A DNA stretch of 64,000 nucleotides from Nonomuraea jabiensis (GTDB lineage: Bacteria; Actinomycetota; Actinomycetes; Streptosporangiales; Streptosporangiaceae), in contig NZ_JACHMB010000001.1 in assembly GCF_014204795.1 (NCBI RefSeq), positions 9,188,501-9,252,500 of the forward strand, in the 5' to 3' direction. Below are positions 57,168 to 64,000 of this stretch, piece by piece. Position numbers and translations under genes: made by a program. Numbering within the stretch: the first letter of the stretch is position 1; each line of letters opens with the position of its first letter. The notes under the pieces were generated by a model, which was given only the letters and a program-made list of their open reading frames with translations, was not told the origin of the DNA and did not search any database.

Positions 57168-58406
57168 ATGCTTGAGACCGTCCGCGGACCACGCCAGCTG
57201 ATCGTGGGCGAAGGGGTCGCGCAGAACATCCCACGAGTGGTGGCCGAGTGCGGCTCGCGAGTCCTCATCGTGACCGACCGGGTCCTGCTGGGGCAGCCGG
57301 GCGTGGCCGGGATCGTGGCCGCCGTACGGGAGAAGGTCGAAGTCGCCGGGGTGTTCGCCGACGCGACTCCGGACGTGCCACTCACCGATGTCGCCCTGGC
57401 CGTCTCGGCCGCCGCAGAGGTGGACGCCGACGTCATCCTCGCCATCGGAGGCGGCACCGTGATCGACCTCGCCAAAATCGTCGGCGTCATCCGGTGCCAC
57501 GGCGGGACGCCGCGCGACTTCTACGGGGAGTCGAAAGTGCCGGGGCCGACGACGCCTCTCGTCGCGGTCCCGACGACATCAGGCACCGGCTCCGAACTCA
57601 CGCCCGTCTCGGTACTGACCGACCCGGACCGCGAGCTGAAGGTGGGGGTCTCCAGCGTCCACATCGTGCCCGACTTCGCCATCGTCGACCCCGAGCTCAC
57701 CTACACCTGCCCGGCGACCGTCACTGCCCACTCCGGCATCGACGCGTTCTGTCACGCGGTGGAGAGCTACACCGCGCGACCCCGGGCCCACGGACCGCGC
57801 GACCCGGTGGAACAGGTCTTCCTCGGCCGCAACCCGATCACCGACCACTACGCGCTCCTGGCCGCGGAGCGGATCGCCCGCAGCCTGCCCCATGTCGTCA
57901 GGGACGGAGGCGACAAGGACGCGCGCGCGGACATGTCCTACGGGTCCATGCTGGCCGGGCTCGCGTTCTCCCACGCGGGCAACGCGGCTCCGCACGCGCT
58001 CCAGTACCCCATCGGCGCGGCCACCCACACACCGCACGGCCTGGGCGTCGGGCTGCTGCTGCCCTACGCGCTGGACGCGGCCAGGGACGCCATCGGCGAC
58101 CGGCTGGCCATCCTCGCCCGGGTGTGCGGGCTCGACGTGACCGGCGCCTCGGATGCCGAGGCCGCAAACACGTTCCTCACCTGGCTCGACGGGCTCCTTG
58201 CCGACATCGGCATCCCTGCTACCTTGGCGGACATCGGCGTGGCACGCGCCGACCTCCCACGCTTCGCGAAGATGGCCGGCGGCGTCACCCGCTTGATCCA
58301 GAACCATCCAGGCCCGACCGACACCGCCAGCCTGACCGCTATCCTCGAAGCGGCCTGGCTCGGGGACCGGACCCGACTTTTCCTGACTCCGAAGCAGAGA
58401 TCATGA
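57168..58406 (+). CDS. Iron-containing alcohol dehydrogenase
   Basis: A 412-residue group III alcohol dehydrogenase. NAD-binding DVILAIGGGTVIDLAK; VPTTSGTGSELTPVSVLTD; metal-ligand region with Asp in AIVDPELTYTCPA, His in HSGIDAFCHAVESY and two His in PHALQYPIGAATHTPHG. Family members oxidise 1,2-propanediol, 1,3-propanediol, 4-hydroxybutyrate, glycerol or methanol. AGAGAGG precedes the ATG, 127 bp after the ALDH. Together the two enzymes would oxidise an imported alcohol to a carboxylic acid. Confidence 0.92.
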   Translation: MLETVRGPRQLIVGEGVAQNIPRVVAECGSRVLIVTDRVLLGQPGVAGIVAAVREKVEVAGVFADATPDVPLTDVALAVSAAAEVDADVILAIGGGTVIDLAKIVGVIRCHGGTPRDFYGESKVPGPTTPLVAVPTTSGTGSELTPVSVLTDPDRELKVGVSSVHIVPDFAIVDPELTYTCPATVTAHSGIDAFCHAVESYTARPRAHGPRDPVEQVFLGRNPITDHYALLAAERIARSLPHVVRDGGDKDARADMSYGSMLAGLAFSHAGNAAPHALQYPIGAATHTPHGLGVGLLLPYALDAARDAIGDRLAILARVCGLDVTGASDAEAANTFLTWLDGLLADIGIPATLADIGVARADLPRFAKMAGGVTRLIQNHPGPTDTASLTAILEAAWLGDRTRLFLTPKQRS

Positions 58407-59089
58407 CGGGCCTTTCCAGGACGACGAGTCCGCTTGCCCTCCCCGGGCATCGGAATCGTCGGCCACCGATCCACCGCAGTCGATCACATCCACCTGAGGT
58501 TGTCACGGGATCGCCAGAGCTGAGGCTCGATGTCATCGCTGCTGGAACGGACCGCCACCCGCCGTGCCGAAACTGGCGTATCCTCACCAAGCTGCGCATG
58601 GACGCCGCTCACGCCATCATGCTGCTGCGCGCCCTGCTGGTGCTGACCCACAGCGAAATCGCCCGGTGACAGACGCTCACCCAACATGATCAATCGTGGC
58701 GACCTGCCTTTGAACAGCACCGATGGTGTGTCGCGAGCTCGCTGATCGTCGTCACGAAATCGGTGCCGATGTGGGGCCATCAGCCCGCTGCTCGCCCGCG
58801 CGGTCATCGATCAAGGACTGGCCGGCGGCGACGTCCGGCTGCTGACGCTGCTGCGCGGGCTCATGATCGTGCTGGGTGGTGAGCAGCGCTCCCTGGTGGG
58901 TGGGAGTGCGTCCGGCTCGTACGCCATGGGCTCTGACGTACGTGTCGCGGGTGGGGCCTGGCAATTGCTCCGCCCAGCCCGGGAAGGTGTCGTCTTTCAG
59001 GCCGAACGCGATCAGCGTGCGGTCATGAGCGACGAGTTCTATGATCAGGTTCGTCCTGATTGCCGAGATGCGAAGAAGACGTCAGCCTC
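58407..59089. other. Mobile-DNA scrap between operons
   Basis: No complete gene is visible. A transposase C-terminal piece lies at 58555-58669. Around 58770-58960 a plus-strand frame (LARAVIDQGLAGGDVRLLTLLRGLMIVLGG) has good codon bias but no family match. The remainder has no features I can support. Confidence 0.45.
58555..58669 (+). pseudogene. IS5-like transposase C-terminal remnant
   Basis: The frame reads CRNWRILTKLRMDAAHAIMLLRALLVLTHSEIAR and stops at 58667-58669. This matches the end of streptomycete IS5/DDE transposases (KNWRILTKLR..A..AT.L.RALLVL). Only the last 35 residues remain. Confidence 0.65.
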
Positions 59090-59485
59090 ATGCGCCGCGC
59101 CATGCTCCTTCTGGGTGGTTTCGCCCTTGTCGTCGGCGCGTTCGTCCTCTTGTATCGGGGTCCGGGACAACCGTTCATTCGCGGTTACGTGAGCGACGTC
59201 AGCGCCACCATGCTGGTCTACGCGCTCTTGGGACTGTTGTGGCGCACCACCGCCGCCCGCCGCGCCCTGACCACGGCCGCGATTGCCGCCGCCGTCGAGA
59301 TCTACCAGATGGTCGGTACGACGCCGCCGGGCATCGGCGGTGTCCTGGTCGGCGCGTTCCCCGACCCCTGGGACGTGGTCGCCTATGCCATCGGTGTGGT
59401 CGCGGCCCTGGCCTGGGAACGCCGAACGGGCCGATCCGGCGATCAGGCCGGCCGACTTTCGGACACCACCCCGCCGGCACACTGA
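59090..59485 (+). CDS. DUF2809-type membrane protein
   Basis: A 131-residue protein from ATG 59090 with three to four membrane helices: AMLLLGGFALVVGAFVLL, VSATMLVYALLGLLW, ALTTAAIAAAVEIYQMV and DVVAYAIGVVAALAW. The pattern FIRGYVSDV...E..Q at the second and third helices fits DUF2809/VanZ-like small membrane proteins. It has no partner gene. The tail after residue 115 is hydrophilic. Function unknown. Confidence 0.75.
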   Translation: MRRAMLLLGGFALVVGAFVLLYRGPGQPFIRGYVSDVSATMLVYALLGLLWRTTAARRALTTAAIAAAVEIYQMVGTTPPGIGGVLVGAFPDPWDVVAYAIGVVAALAWERRTGRSGDQAGRLSDTTPPAH

Positions 59486-59542
59486 CGGTAAGGAGCACCT
59501 CGCCGCCGCACAGCGCGCCGACACCAAGGAGTCGCGCTGTCC

Positions 59543-59590
59543 ATGACAGGCCCGTACGAACCCGGCCCGGCCGGCTGGGTGGCCCAGTGA
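59543..59590 (+). pseudogene. Possible deazaflavin-nitroreductase N-terminal remnant
   Basis: ATGACAGGCCCGTACG starts a frame MTGPYEPGPAGWVAQ then stop, resembling the first residues of Ddn-type F420-dependent nitroreductases (..YEPSPSEWVRxQ). The same start with its upstream 25 bp recurs at 47389-47424. Fifteen residues are too few for certainty. Confidence 0.3.
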
Positions 59591-60370
59591 TCACGTGGCC
59601 GGGCAGGTGTAGTGGTGCAGGCCCGGGCCGGCGTCGGCGGTGGTTCCGTCCGGGGAGGGTGAGGGTGGCGCGGGTGCCGGGCGGGACGGTGGCGGTGAGG
59701 TGGAACGTGCCGTGGTCGATCCTCCAGCGGCTGGTGATACGCCCGTAGGGGCAGTCGAGCTGGGCTTCGGCGGAGGTGAGGCCGCCGCCGGGCTGGGGGT
59801 GGATGTCGAAGTGCCGGTAACCCGGCGCGTCGTCGCGCGGCCGGATGCCGGCGACGTACCGGTGCAGGAAGGAGATGACCGCACCCTTGCTGTAGTGGTT
59901 CTGGGAGGATTTCGGGGTGCCGTCGGCGGCGATGGCGTCCCAGTCCTCCCAGATCGTGGTGGCGCCGCGGTCGATCATCGCGAGCCAGGACGGGACGCTG
60001 TCCTGGAACAGCAGTTCGTAGGCGACGTCGAGGTGGCCGGTGTCGGCGAGCACCGGGAGGAGGAACGGCGTGGCGAGGAACCCGGTGCCCAGATGCGTGC
60101 CGGCCGCGCGGATCAGCTCGACCAGGCGCAGCGCGGTCTGCTTGCGCAGTCGCGGCGGCACGAGGCCGAACGCGAGCGCGCGCACGTGGGTGGCCTGGGT
60201 GTCGACGGTCAGCGTGCCGTCGGCGCGGATGAACTCCGCCCGCCACGCGGCCAGGACGTTGTCCGCGTAGGCCGCGTAGCGGGCCTCGTCGGCGTCCTTG
60301 CCCAGCACCGCGGCGGTGCGGGCGAGCAGCCTCCGCGCCAACTGCACCCACGGAAATGGTTGGAAGACGG
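59591..60370 (-). pseudogene. GH78 alpha-L-rhamnosidase C-terminal fragment
   Basis: The minus-strand frame reads LLARTAAVLGKDADEARYAAYADNVLAAWRAEFI, TQATHVRALAFGLVP, LGTGFLATPFLLPVL and ATTIWEDWDAI, then FLHRYVAGIRPRDDAPGYRHFDIHPQPGGGL. These are the catalytic (alpha/alpha)6-barrel end and the C-terminal beta domain of GH78 rhamnosidases. TIWEDWD holds the conserved general-base Glu. One frameshift near 59650 gives the natural end (GPGLHHYTCPAT). The N-terminal two thirds are replaced by IS982 sequence, so the enzyme is truncated. Confidence 0.85.
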
Positions 60371-60389
60371 CGAAGGCCAGGACGGCGCG

Positions 60390-60869
60390 GTGATGGGTAG
60401 TCCGGCCGGGGTGCAGATCAGGTGCAGGCGCAGACCCCAGAAGTAGCGGGAGTGAGAGCGGCAGTAGCCGTAGCCTGCCCAGCCAGCCAGGTCCGAGCGT
60501 TGGGTGGTGGGGCGGGAACGGCCGCACTCGATCGGAGTGGAGTCGGCCACCCACACCGCATCGCTCCACAGGTCGGTGTCGGATGCCAGCGCCCGGATGG
60601 CCCGTTTGAGCAGCGGCAGGGCCTTGTGCAGGCGTTTGTTGTAGCCGGACTGGCCGGGCAGGTAGGGGAAGGCGCCGGGGCAGATGTTCGGGGACGTAGC
60701 GCAGCCAGCGCGCCTCGGAGTGGATGCCGAGCAGCACCTGGGCCACCGCCAGGGTCAGCAGCTCGGCGTCGGTCAGCTTCGGCTTGCGTCCCAGCCGTGG
60801 CCTGTTGCCGAGCCAGTCGTCGATGCTGACGTACAGTGCGGTGAGAAGGGTGTTGAGGTCTGTTGTCAC
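60390..60869 (-). pseudogene. IS982-family transposase, 3' truncated and frameshifted
   Basis: Starts at GTG 60869 (VTTDLNTLLTALYVSIDDWLGNRPRLGRKPKLTDAELLTLAVAQVLLG). After a frameshift near 60690 (an extra C in CTGCCCCGGC) it continues WVADSTPIECGRSRPT and DLAGWAGYGYCRSHSRYFWGLRLHLICTPAGLPIT. These are the IS982 DDE domain blocks, with Asp in VADSTP. The rest, with the last acidic residue, is missing at the junction with the rhamnosidase fragment (about 60390). Confidence 0.85.
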
Positions 60870-60890
60870 AAACCGATCGTCAACACCCTT
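60846..60890 (-). promoter_or_regulatory. Hairpin enclosing the IS982 transposase start codon
   Basis: AAGGGTGTTGA (60846-60856) and TCAACACCCTT (60880-60890) are perfect 11-bp arms around a 23-base loop. The loop contains the GTG start at 60867-60869. Such a structure could limit read-through translation from flanking promoters, as known for some IS elements. It could equally be part of the terminal repeat system. Confidence 0.45.
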
Positions 60891-60902
60891 CGTCATGTAC
60901 AC

Positions 60903-61310
60903 ACTCCGTACCGCGGCGACTTAGGACTTACTCGTCTAGGCGCGCGAGATCCGGCCGCAGGCCGCCACCGTGCAGTGGTAGGCGACCGTGCATCGGTTGT
61001 CGACATCGCCCGTGAACAGCCTGGTTGCCGCATCCCAGTTCCCGGGCCGCCAGGACGACGGCGTGTGCGCCGCCAGCCACGGCCCGCCCCGCGCAGCCCC
61101 GCCAGATACGCGCACGCCTCAACGTGCAGCTCCAGGTCCTCATCGACCACCACGACACCGACTCGTCGGCGGCCACCGCCCGCTCCGCTCGAAAGTAGCG
61201 AGGCAGCGCACCTGACATGACTGACATGCCTGAAGACCCCTGGATATCTGCCAGGCAGGTACGCGCCAACCTTACTTACCTGACATGACTGACTACTAAG
61301 AGTCATCCAA
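60903..61310 (-). pseudogene. Integrase N-terminal remnant
   Basis: A minus-strand frame reads VVVDEDLELHVEACAYLAGLRGAGR, the SAM-like start of a tyrosine integrase. Another frame gives PGNWDAATRLFTGDVDNRCTVAYHCTVAACGRISR with a stop near 60940, which I do not recognise. The sequence upstream carries repeated CTGACATGACTGAC motifs (61212-61225 and 61281-61294). Confidence 0.45.
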
Positions 61311-61391
61311 GATAACCAGGGTTATCTGGGGTTGTCAAGCGAACTGGCTGGTCAGCTGCTTGGAGATCTGTCAGGCACGTCAGGCAAGTAG
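61311..61391. repeat. Element-end-like repeats (left copy)
   Basis: GATAACC-AG-GGTTATC (61311-61326) is a perfect 16-bp dyad that runs into the reverse of ACCCCAGATAAC (61321-61332). Further on are TCAGGCACGTCAGG and TCAGGCAAGTAG (to 61391). The set recurs in inverse orientation at 63598-63693, so both may be ends of one mobile segment. Confidence 0.5.
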
Positions 61392-61499
61392 ATCCCAGCA
61401 TGCCGAGCATGGTGGGGTCCGGCGCGAAGGCATTCGAGCGTGTGGAGAGCGATCGATCAGCGTTGATCTCGCTGCTTGACGGGGGCCGGGATCGTTTCC

Positions 61500-61690
61500 G
61501 CCGAGGGAGGCGGGTGTACGTGGCATCTCTCGTTCCGTTTTGTCACTGGCTCCGGGGACAAGGTGGACGAGGTTATGCGGGCCGCGGTGGCCGTCGGTGG
61601 CACGGCCGTCAAGGAGGCGGCGGCGCCGAGTGGATCGGCTACTTCGGCTACCCCAATTGCTACCTGTGGAAGGTCACAACTGTGGCCTGA
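61500..61690 (+). pseudogene. VOC-family protein C-terminal remnant
   Basis: One frame reads SGDKVDEVMRAAVAVGGTAVKEAAA and the next EWIGYFGYPNCYLWKVTTVA, then a stop at 61690. These are the last helix-strand units of a glyoxalase/VOC protein (DEV..AA.AAGGTVVKP....G.SGYF.DP.GH.WEV). Only about 55 residues remain, with a frameshift near 61620. It overlaps the end of the GntR gene on the other strand. Confidence 0.6.
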
Positions 61691-62366
61691 CCTCATCAGG
61701 TGCGGATATGAGGGCGGCGACGGTTAGCGTCAAGTGCTGGGCCAGTACCTCGGCGGCGGTGTCGGCGTCACGGGCCAGCGCCGCTTCCTCCAGGCGGCGG
61801 TGCTCCGCGGCGCCGTCGCGGTCGGGCGTGCGCTGCGCCGACCAGCGGCGGGCCAGCTCGCCGGCCGTCCATAGCCTGTCGAACGTGTCCAGCAGCACGG
61901 GGTTGCCGCACCCGTCCAGCAGCGTCCGGTGGAAGACGCGGTGTGCCTCCGACCACGCGCTGCTGTAGTACTCGCCTTCCTCCGGCACGTACGCCGGTGT
62001 GCGGGTCAGGCGGTGGTGGGCCGCCCGCACACGTGCCTCCCAGTCGAGGTCGCCGCGCTCGATCGCCAGGCGCAGCATGACCGGCTCGATCGTGCGGCGG
62101 GCCTCCGCGATCTGCTGCCACCGCCGGTCGGAGAAGTCAGGAACGGCGAAGCCGCGGTTGGGCAGCCGCACCGCGATGCCCTCGCCGACCAGCCGCACTA
62201 GGGCCTCGCGTACGACGGCCAGGCTGACCTGGTGCTGCTGGGCCAGCTCCTGCGGCTTGAGCGCCTCGCCCGGGGCGTACTCGCCCCTCATGATCGCTTC
62301 CTGGAGCCGGGCGTGGACACGCTCGGAGAGCATCTGTTTCGTCGATGGGTCGGCCGTCTGCGTCAT
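61674..62366 (-). CDS. GntR-family regulator (FCD-type)
   Basis: A 230-residue regulator (ATG 62366; an ATG at 62384 would add six residues). The wHTH is SERVHARLQEAIMRGEYAPGEALKPQELAQQHQVSLAVVREALVRLVGEG. The FCD domain contains RRTIEPVMLRLAIERGDLDW, EAHRVFHRTLLDGCGNPVLL and AAEHRRLEEAALARDADTAAEVLAQHL. It is divergent from the PEBP-cupin pair, with an ATAATCGATTAT palindrome between. It probably represses both transcripts until a small acid or similar ligand binds. Confidence 0.9.
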   Translation of the reverse strand: MTQTADPSTKQMLSERVHARLQEAIMRGEYAPGEALKPQELAQQHQVSLAVVREALVRLVGEGIAVRLPNRGFAVPDFSDRRWQQIAEARRTIEPVMLRLAIERGDLDWEARVRAAHHRLTRTPAYVPEEGEYYSSAWSEAHRVFHRTLLDGCGNPVLLDTFDRLWTAGELARRWSAQRTPDRDGAAEHRRLEEAALARDADTAAEVLAQHLTLTVAALISAPDEVRPQL

Positions 62367-62391
62367 GTCCTCAGGATAGACCATTCACCAA

Positions 62392-62403
62392 ATAATCGAT
62401 TAT
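62392..62403. promoter_or_regulatory. GntR operator candidate
   Basis: ATAATCGATTAT is a perfect 12-bp palindrome in the divergent space between the GntR and PEBP genes, next to GTTATAGTCGATGATG, which repeats the TCGAT core. GntR operators are usually short A/T-rich dyads. TATAAC on the minus strand nearby could be the -10 box of the GntR gene. Confidence 0.6.
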
Positions 62404-62505
62404 CCGTGTTATAGTCGATGATGTCTGGCCAGCACCCTCGATGGCGCTGTCCGCGGATGCCGACTCCTCGGCTGACACCCTCGCCAGCTCAATGAAGGAA
62501 CAGAC

Positions 62506-63030
62506 GTGAACAATCCCTTTGCCCGCCTCCCCGAGGTGCCCTCCTTCACCGTCACCAGCACCACGCTGGCCGACGGAGCTCCCTGGCCCGCCGAGCAGAT
62601 GTCCGCAAGCCTCCCGGGAGGCAAGGACATCTCCCCGCAGCTGTCGTGGAGCGGCGCTCCTGAGGGGACGAAGAGCTACGCCGTCACGGTGTACGACCCG
62701 GACGCGCCGACCGGCTCCGGGTTCTGGCACTGGGCCGTGGCCGATATCCCCGCCACCGTCACCGAGCTGCCCGAAGGCGCGGGCGACGACACCGGCTCCG
62801 GCCTCCCCGAAGGCGCCCGCCAGCTGCCCAACGACGCCCGCGTGGCGCGTTACCTCGGCGCGGCCCCACCGGCGGGGCACGGCCCGCACCGCTACTTCGT
62901 CGTGGTGCACGCCCTCGACACCGAGACCATCGGCGTCCCGGCCGGTGCCACCCCCGCGTACCTCGGCTTCACCATCGCCGGCCACATCCTCGGCCGCGCG
63001 GTCCTGACCGCCACCGCCGAAACCCCATGA
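62506..63030 (+). CDS. YbhB/YbcL-type PEBP (Raf-kinase-inhibitor-like) protein
   Basis: A 174-residue protein from GTG 62506. Signature blocks: KDISPQLSWSGAPEGTKSYAVTVYDPDAPTGSGFWHWAVADIP (the DPDAP...HW phosphate-binding box) and GPHRYFVVVHALDTETIGV. Bacterial PEBPs bind phosphate-like or small organic ligands; their cell role is unclear. Its stop overlaps the cupin ATG (ATGA), so both are one operon under the divergent GntR regulator. Confidence 0.92.
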   Translation: MNNPFARLPEVPSFTVTSTTLADGAPWPAEQMSASLPGGKDISPQLSWSGAPEGTKSYAVTVYDPDAPTGSGFWHWAVADIPATVTELPEGAGDDTGSGLPEGARQLPNDARVARYLGAAPPAGHGPHRYFVVVHALDTETIGVPAGATPAYLGFTIAGHILGRAVLTATAETP

Positions 63031-63431
63031 CCGTGACCCCGATCGAGCTCTCCGCGTCCGGCATCCACCTGTCCCGGGGCGGCAGGATCCACGCCGGCGC
63101 CCGGCCGGTGGACGCCGGGCGCGATGGCTGGCACCTGAAGGCGTTCCACGCCAGGACCGGTGTCGACGTCCACGCCGACCACTGGCAGGTGAACACCGAG
63201 GCCGAGAAGATCGTGTCCTGCATCATCGGCAAGATCCGCCTCTACCTCCGTCCGGAACGGCCGGGACGGCAGGAGGGAGAGGAGGAGGAGGAGATCAGGC
63301 TGACGGCCGGCTCCGCCGCCATCGTTCCGCGCGGACGGTGGCACCGGATCCAGCTCGACATCCCCAGCACCATCATGACCATCACTGCGCCATGTGGCGG
63401 CCGTTTGGAGAGATGCGCCGATCCCCTCTGA
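63027..63431 (+). CDS. Cupin-fold protein
   Basis: A 134-residue protein. The central beta-barrel reads HWQVNTEAEKIVSCIIGKIRLYLRPE, an acidic linker, then IRLTAGSAAIVPRGRWHRIQLDIPSTIMTITAP. The second cupin motif (PxGxWH) is clear; the first lacks the usual HxH, with His only in VHADHW. It is translationally coupled to the PEBP gene. It may be a sensor or a metal-dependent enzyme. Function unknown. Confidence 0.8.
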   Translation: MTVTPIELSASGIHLSRGGRIHAGARPVDAGRDGWHLKAFHARTGVDVHADHWQVNTEAEKIVSCIIGKIRLYLRPERPGRQEGEEEEEIRLTAGSAAIVPRGRWHRIQLDIPSTIMTITAPCGGRLERCADPL

Positions 63432-63597
63432 CGGCGCCTGCTCTCTGACGGCGCGCGCCTTATGGTGGCCGACGCCCTCCAACGGCACCCGCTCCTAGCT
63501 TCGCTTAAGCGGTCGAGCAGGTGAGCCTCGACGGGAAACGGCCACCGCGTGATGCTCCGAGTACGACCAAGTGCCCGGAGGTGGGCGATGGCCGTCC
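63432..63597. other. Intergenic stretch
   Basis: No gene or clear motif is seen between the cupin stop and the repeat block at 63598. Confidence 0.4.
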
Positions 63598-63693
63598 CTA
63601 CTTGCCTTACAACCCCAGATAATTTGTCAGGCATGTTGGTCGAGACTCCCCTTGCCACACATGCCTGACGCTTCGAATGCACCCCAGATAACC
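63598..63693. repeat. Element-end-like repeats (right copy)
   Basis: CTACTTGCCTTAC (63598-63610), ACCCCAGATAA (63612-63622), GTCAGGCATG (63626-63635), its inverse CATGCCTGAC (63660-63669) and ACCCCAGATAACC (63681-63693) follow each other. The first two mirror GTCAGGCAAGTAG (61379-61391) and GTTATCTGGGGT (61321-61332). The last copy abuts the transposase fragment exactly. Confidence 0.5.
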
Positions 63694-64000
63694 AAGGAGA
63701 TCCACGCCGACACGCAAGGCCAGTCATTCCCTGTCTTCGCACTGGCGCACCTGTTCGGGTTCAGCTGCTGCCGCGCATCCGCAACTTCCGGGACCTGACC
63801 TTCCACCGGCCCGAGCCCGGCGTCCGGTACCGGCATATCGACGCGCTGTTCGGCGAGCCGATCAACTGGCAGCTGATCGAGAACCACTGGCAGGACCTGA
63901 TGAAGGTGGCCATCTCCATCCGCGAAGGCGAGCTGTCGTCGATCACGCTGCTGCGGCGGCTGCGGCACGACTCCAAACGCACCAAGATCTACCGTGCTTT
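63690..64000 (+). pseudogene. Tn3-family transposase internal fragment (continues past window)
   Basis: The frame begins at the repeat and reads KEIHADTQGQSFPVFALAHLFGF. Then, after a one-base loss near 63763 (TTCAG for TTCGAG), it reads LLPRIRNFRDLTFHRPEPGVRYRHIDALFGEPINWQLIENHWQDLMKVAISIREG. This is the region of Tn3 TnpA around the catalytic acidic residues (HxDTxGxS...FALxxLLGFxLxPRIRN). The N-terminal 600 residues are absent. The sequence runs off the window end. Confidence 0.85.

Overview
The window is high-GC, strongly codon-biased DNA with GTG/TTG starts, stop-start overlapping operons, LAL/HxlR/MarR/GntR regulators, CBM2-tailed esterases and ALF-repeat secreted proteins. This is the profile of a filamentous actinomycete. 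A Streptosporangiaceae/Thermomonosporaceae relative (Nonomuraea-, Microbispora- or Actinomadura-like) is my best guess, but no marker gene fixes the genus.

Layout. 1-2.1 kb: the end of an old-yellow-enzyme gene, a MarR regulator and an NmrA-like SDR. 2.3-9.1 kb: a mobile-DNA zone with resolvase and integrase scraps, a small prophage-like gene run (4.1-5.6 kb) and an overlapping tyrosine recombinase / XRE / zinc-ribbon recombinase trio. 9.1-15 kb: an HxlR-DUF3237-SnoaL group, then broken genes (LLM oxidoreductase, phosphotransferase, carboxylesterase, winged helix) around intact VOC and STAS genes. 15-21.5 kb: an imine-reductase-like dehydrogenase fused to a sigma-factor tail, then an OYE-MFS operon divergent from a LAL regulator. 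21.5-25 kb: more IS, resolvase and GTP-cyclohydrolase fragments, and a transglutaminase-like / DnaQ-like pair. 25-29.7 kb: frameshifted RecQ, a DHA2-type MFS pump with a divergent XRE-cupin regulator, and two small proteins.

29.8-46.5 kb is a block rich in secreted proteins: a catalytically dead trypsin-like protein with six 57-residue repeats; a 1352-residue ALF-repeat protein ending in a DddA/SCP1.201-like deaminase domain; a frameshifted beta-carbonic anhydrase; a Tat-exported beta-helix protein; and two CE1-type esterases with near-identical Fn3-Fn3-CBM2 tails and candidate regulatory palindromes. Between them lie broken SGNH, dienelactone hydrolase, beta-lactamase and FTP-domain genes.

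47.4-58.4 kb: an alpha/beta hydrolase-DJ-1 pair, then a GntR regulator divergent from a complete catabolic cassette (lipoprotein binding protein, two permeases, two ATPases, aldehyde dehydrogenase, iron-type alcohol dehydrogenase). This looks like import and oxidation of a small alcohol, diol or hydroxy acid. 58.5-64 kb: IS5, IS982, integrase and Tn3 remnants around a GntR-PEBP-cupin cassette that is flanked by inverted copies of a repeated motif.

Many otherwise convincing genes are broken by single-base indels, several of them a missing base in GGGGCC/GGGCC-type runs. Some of the pseudogenes called here may therefore be sequencing errors. The most interesting single item is the secreted ALF-repeat protein with a C-terminal deaminase fold and no obvious immunity gene.
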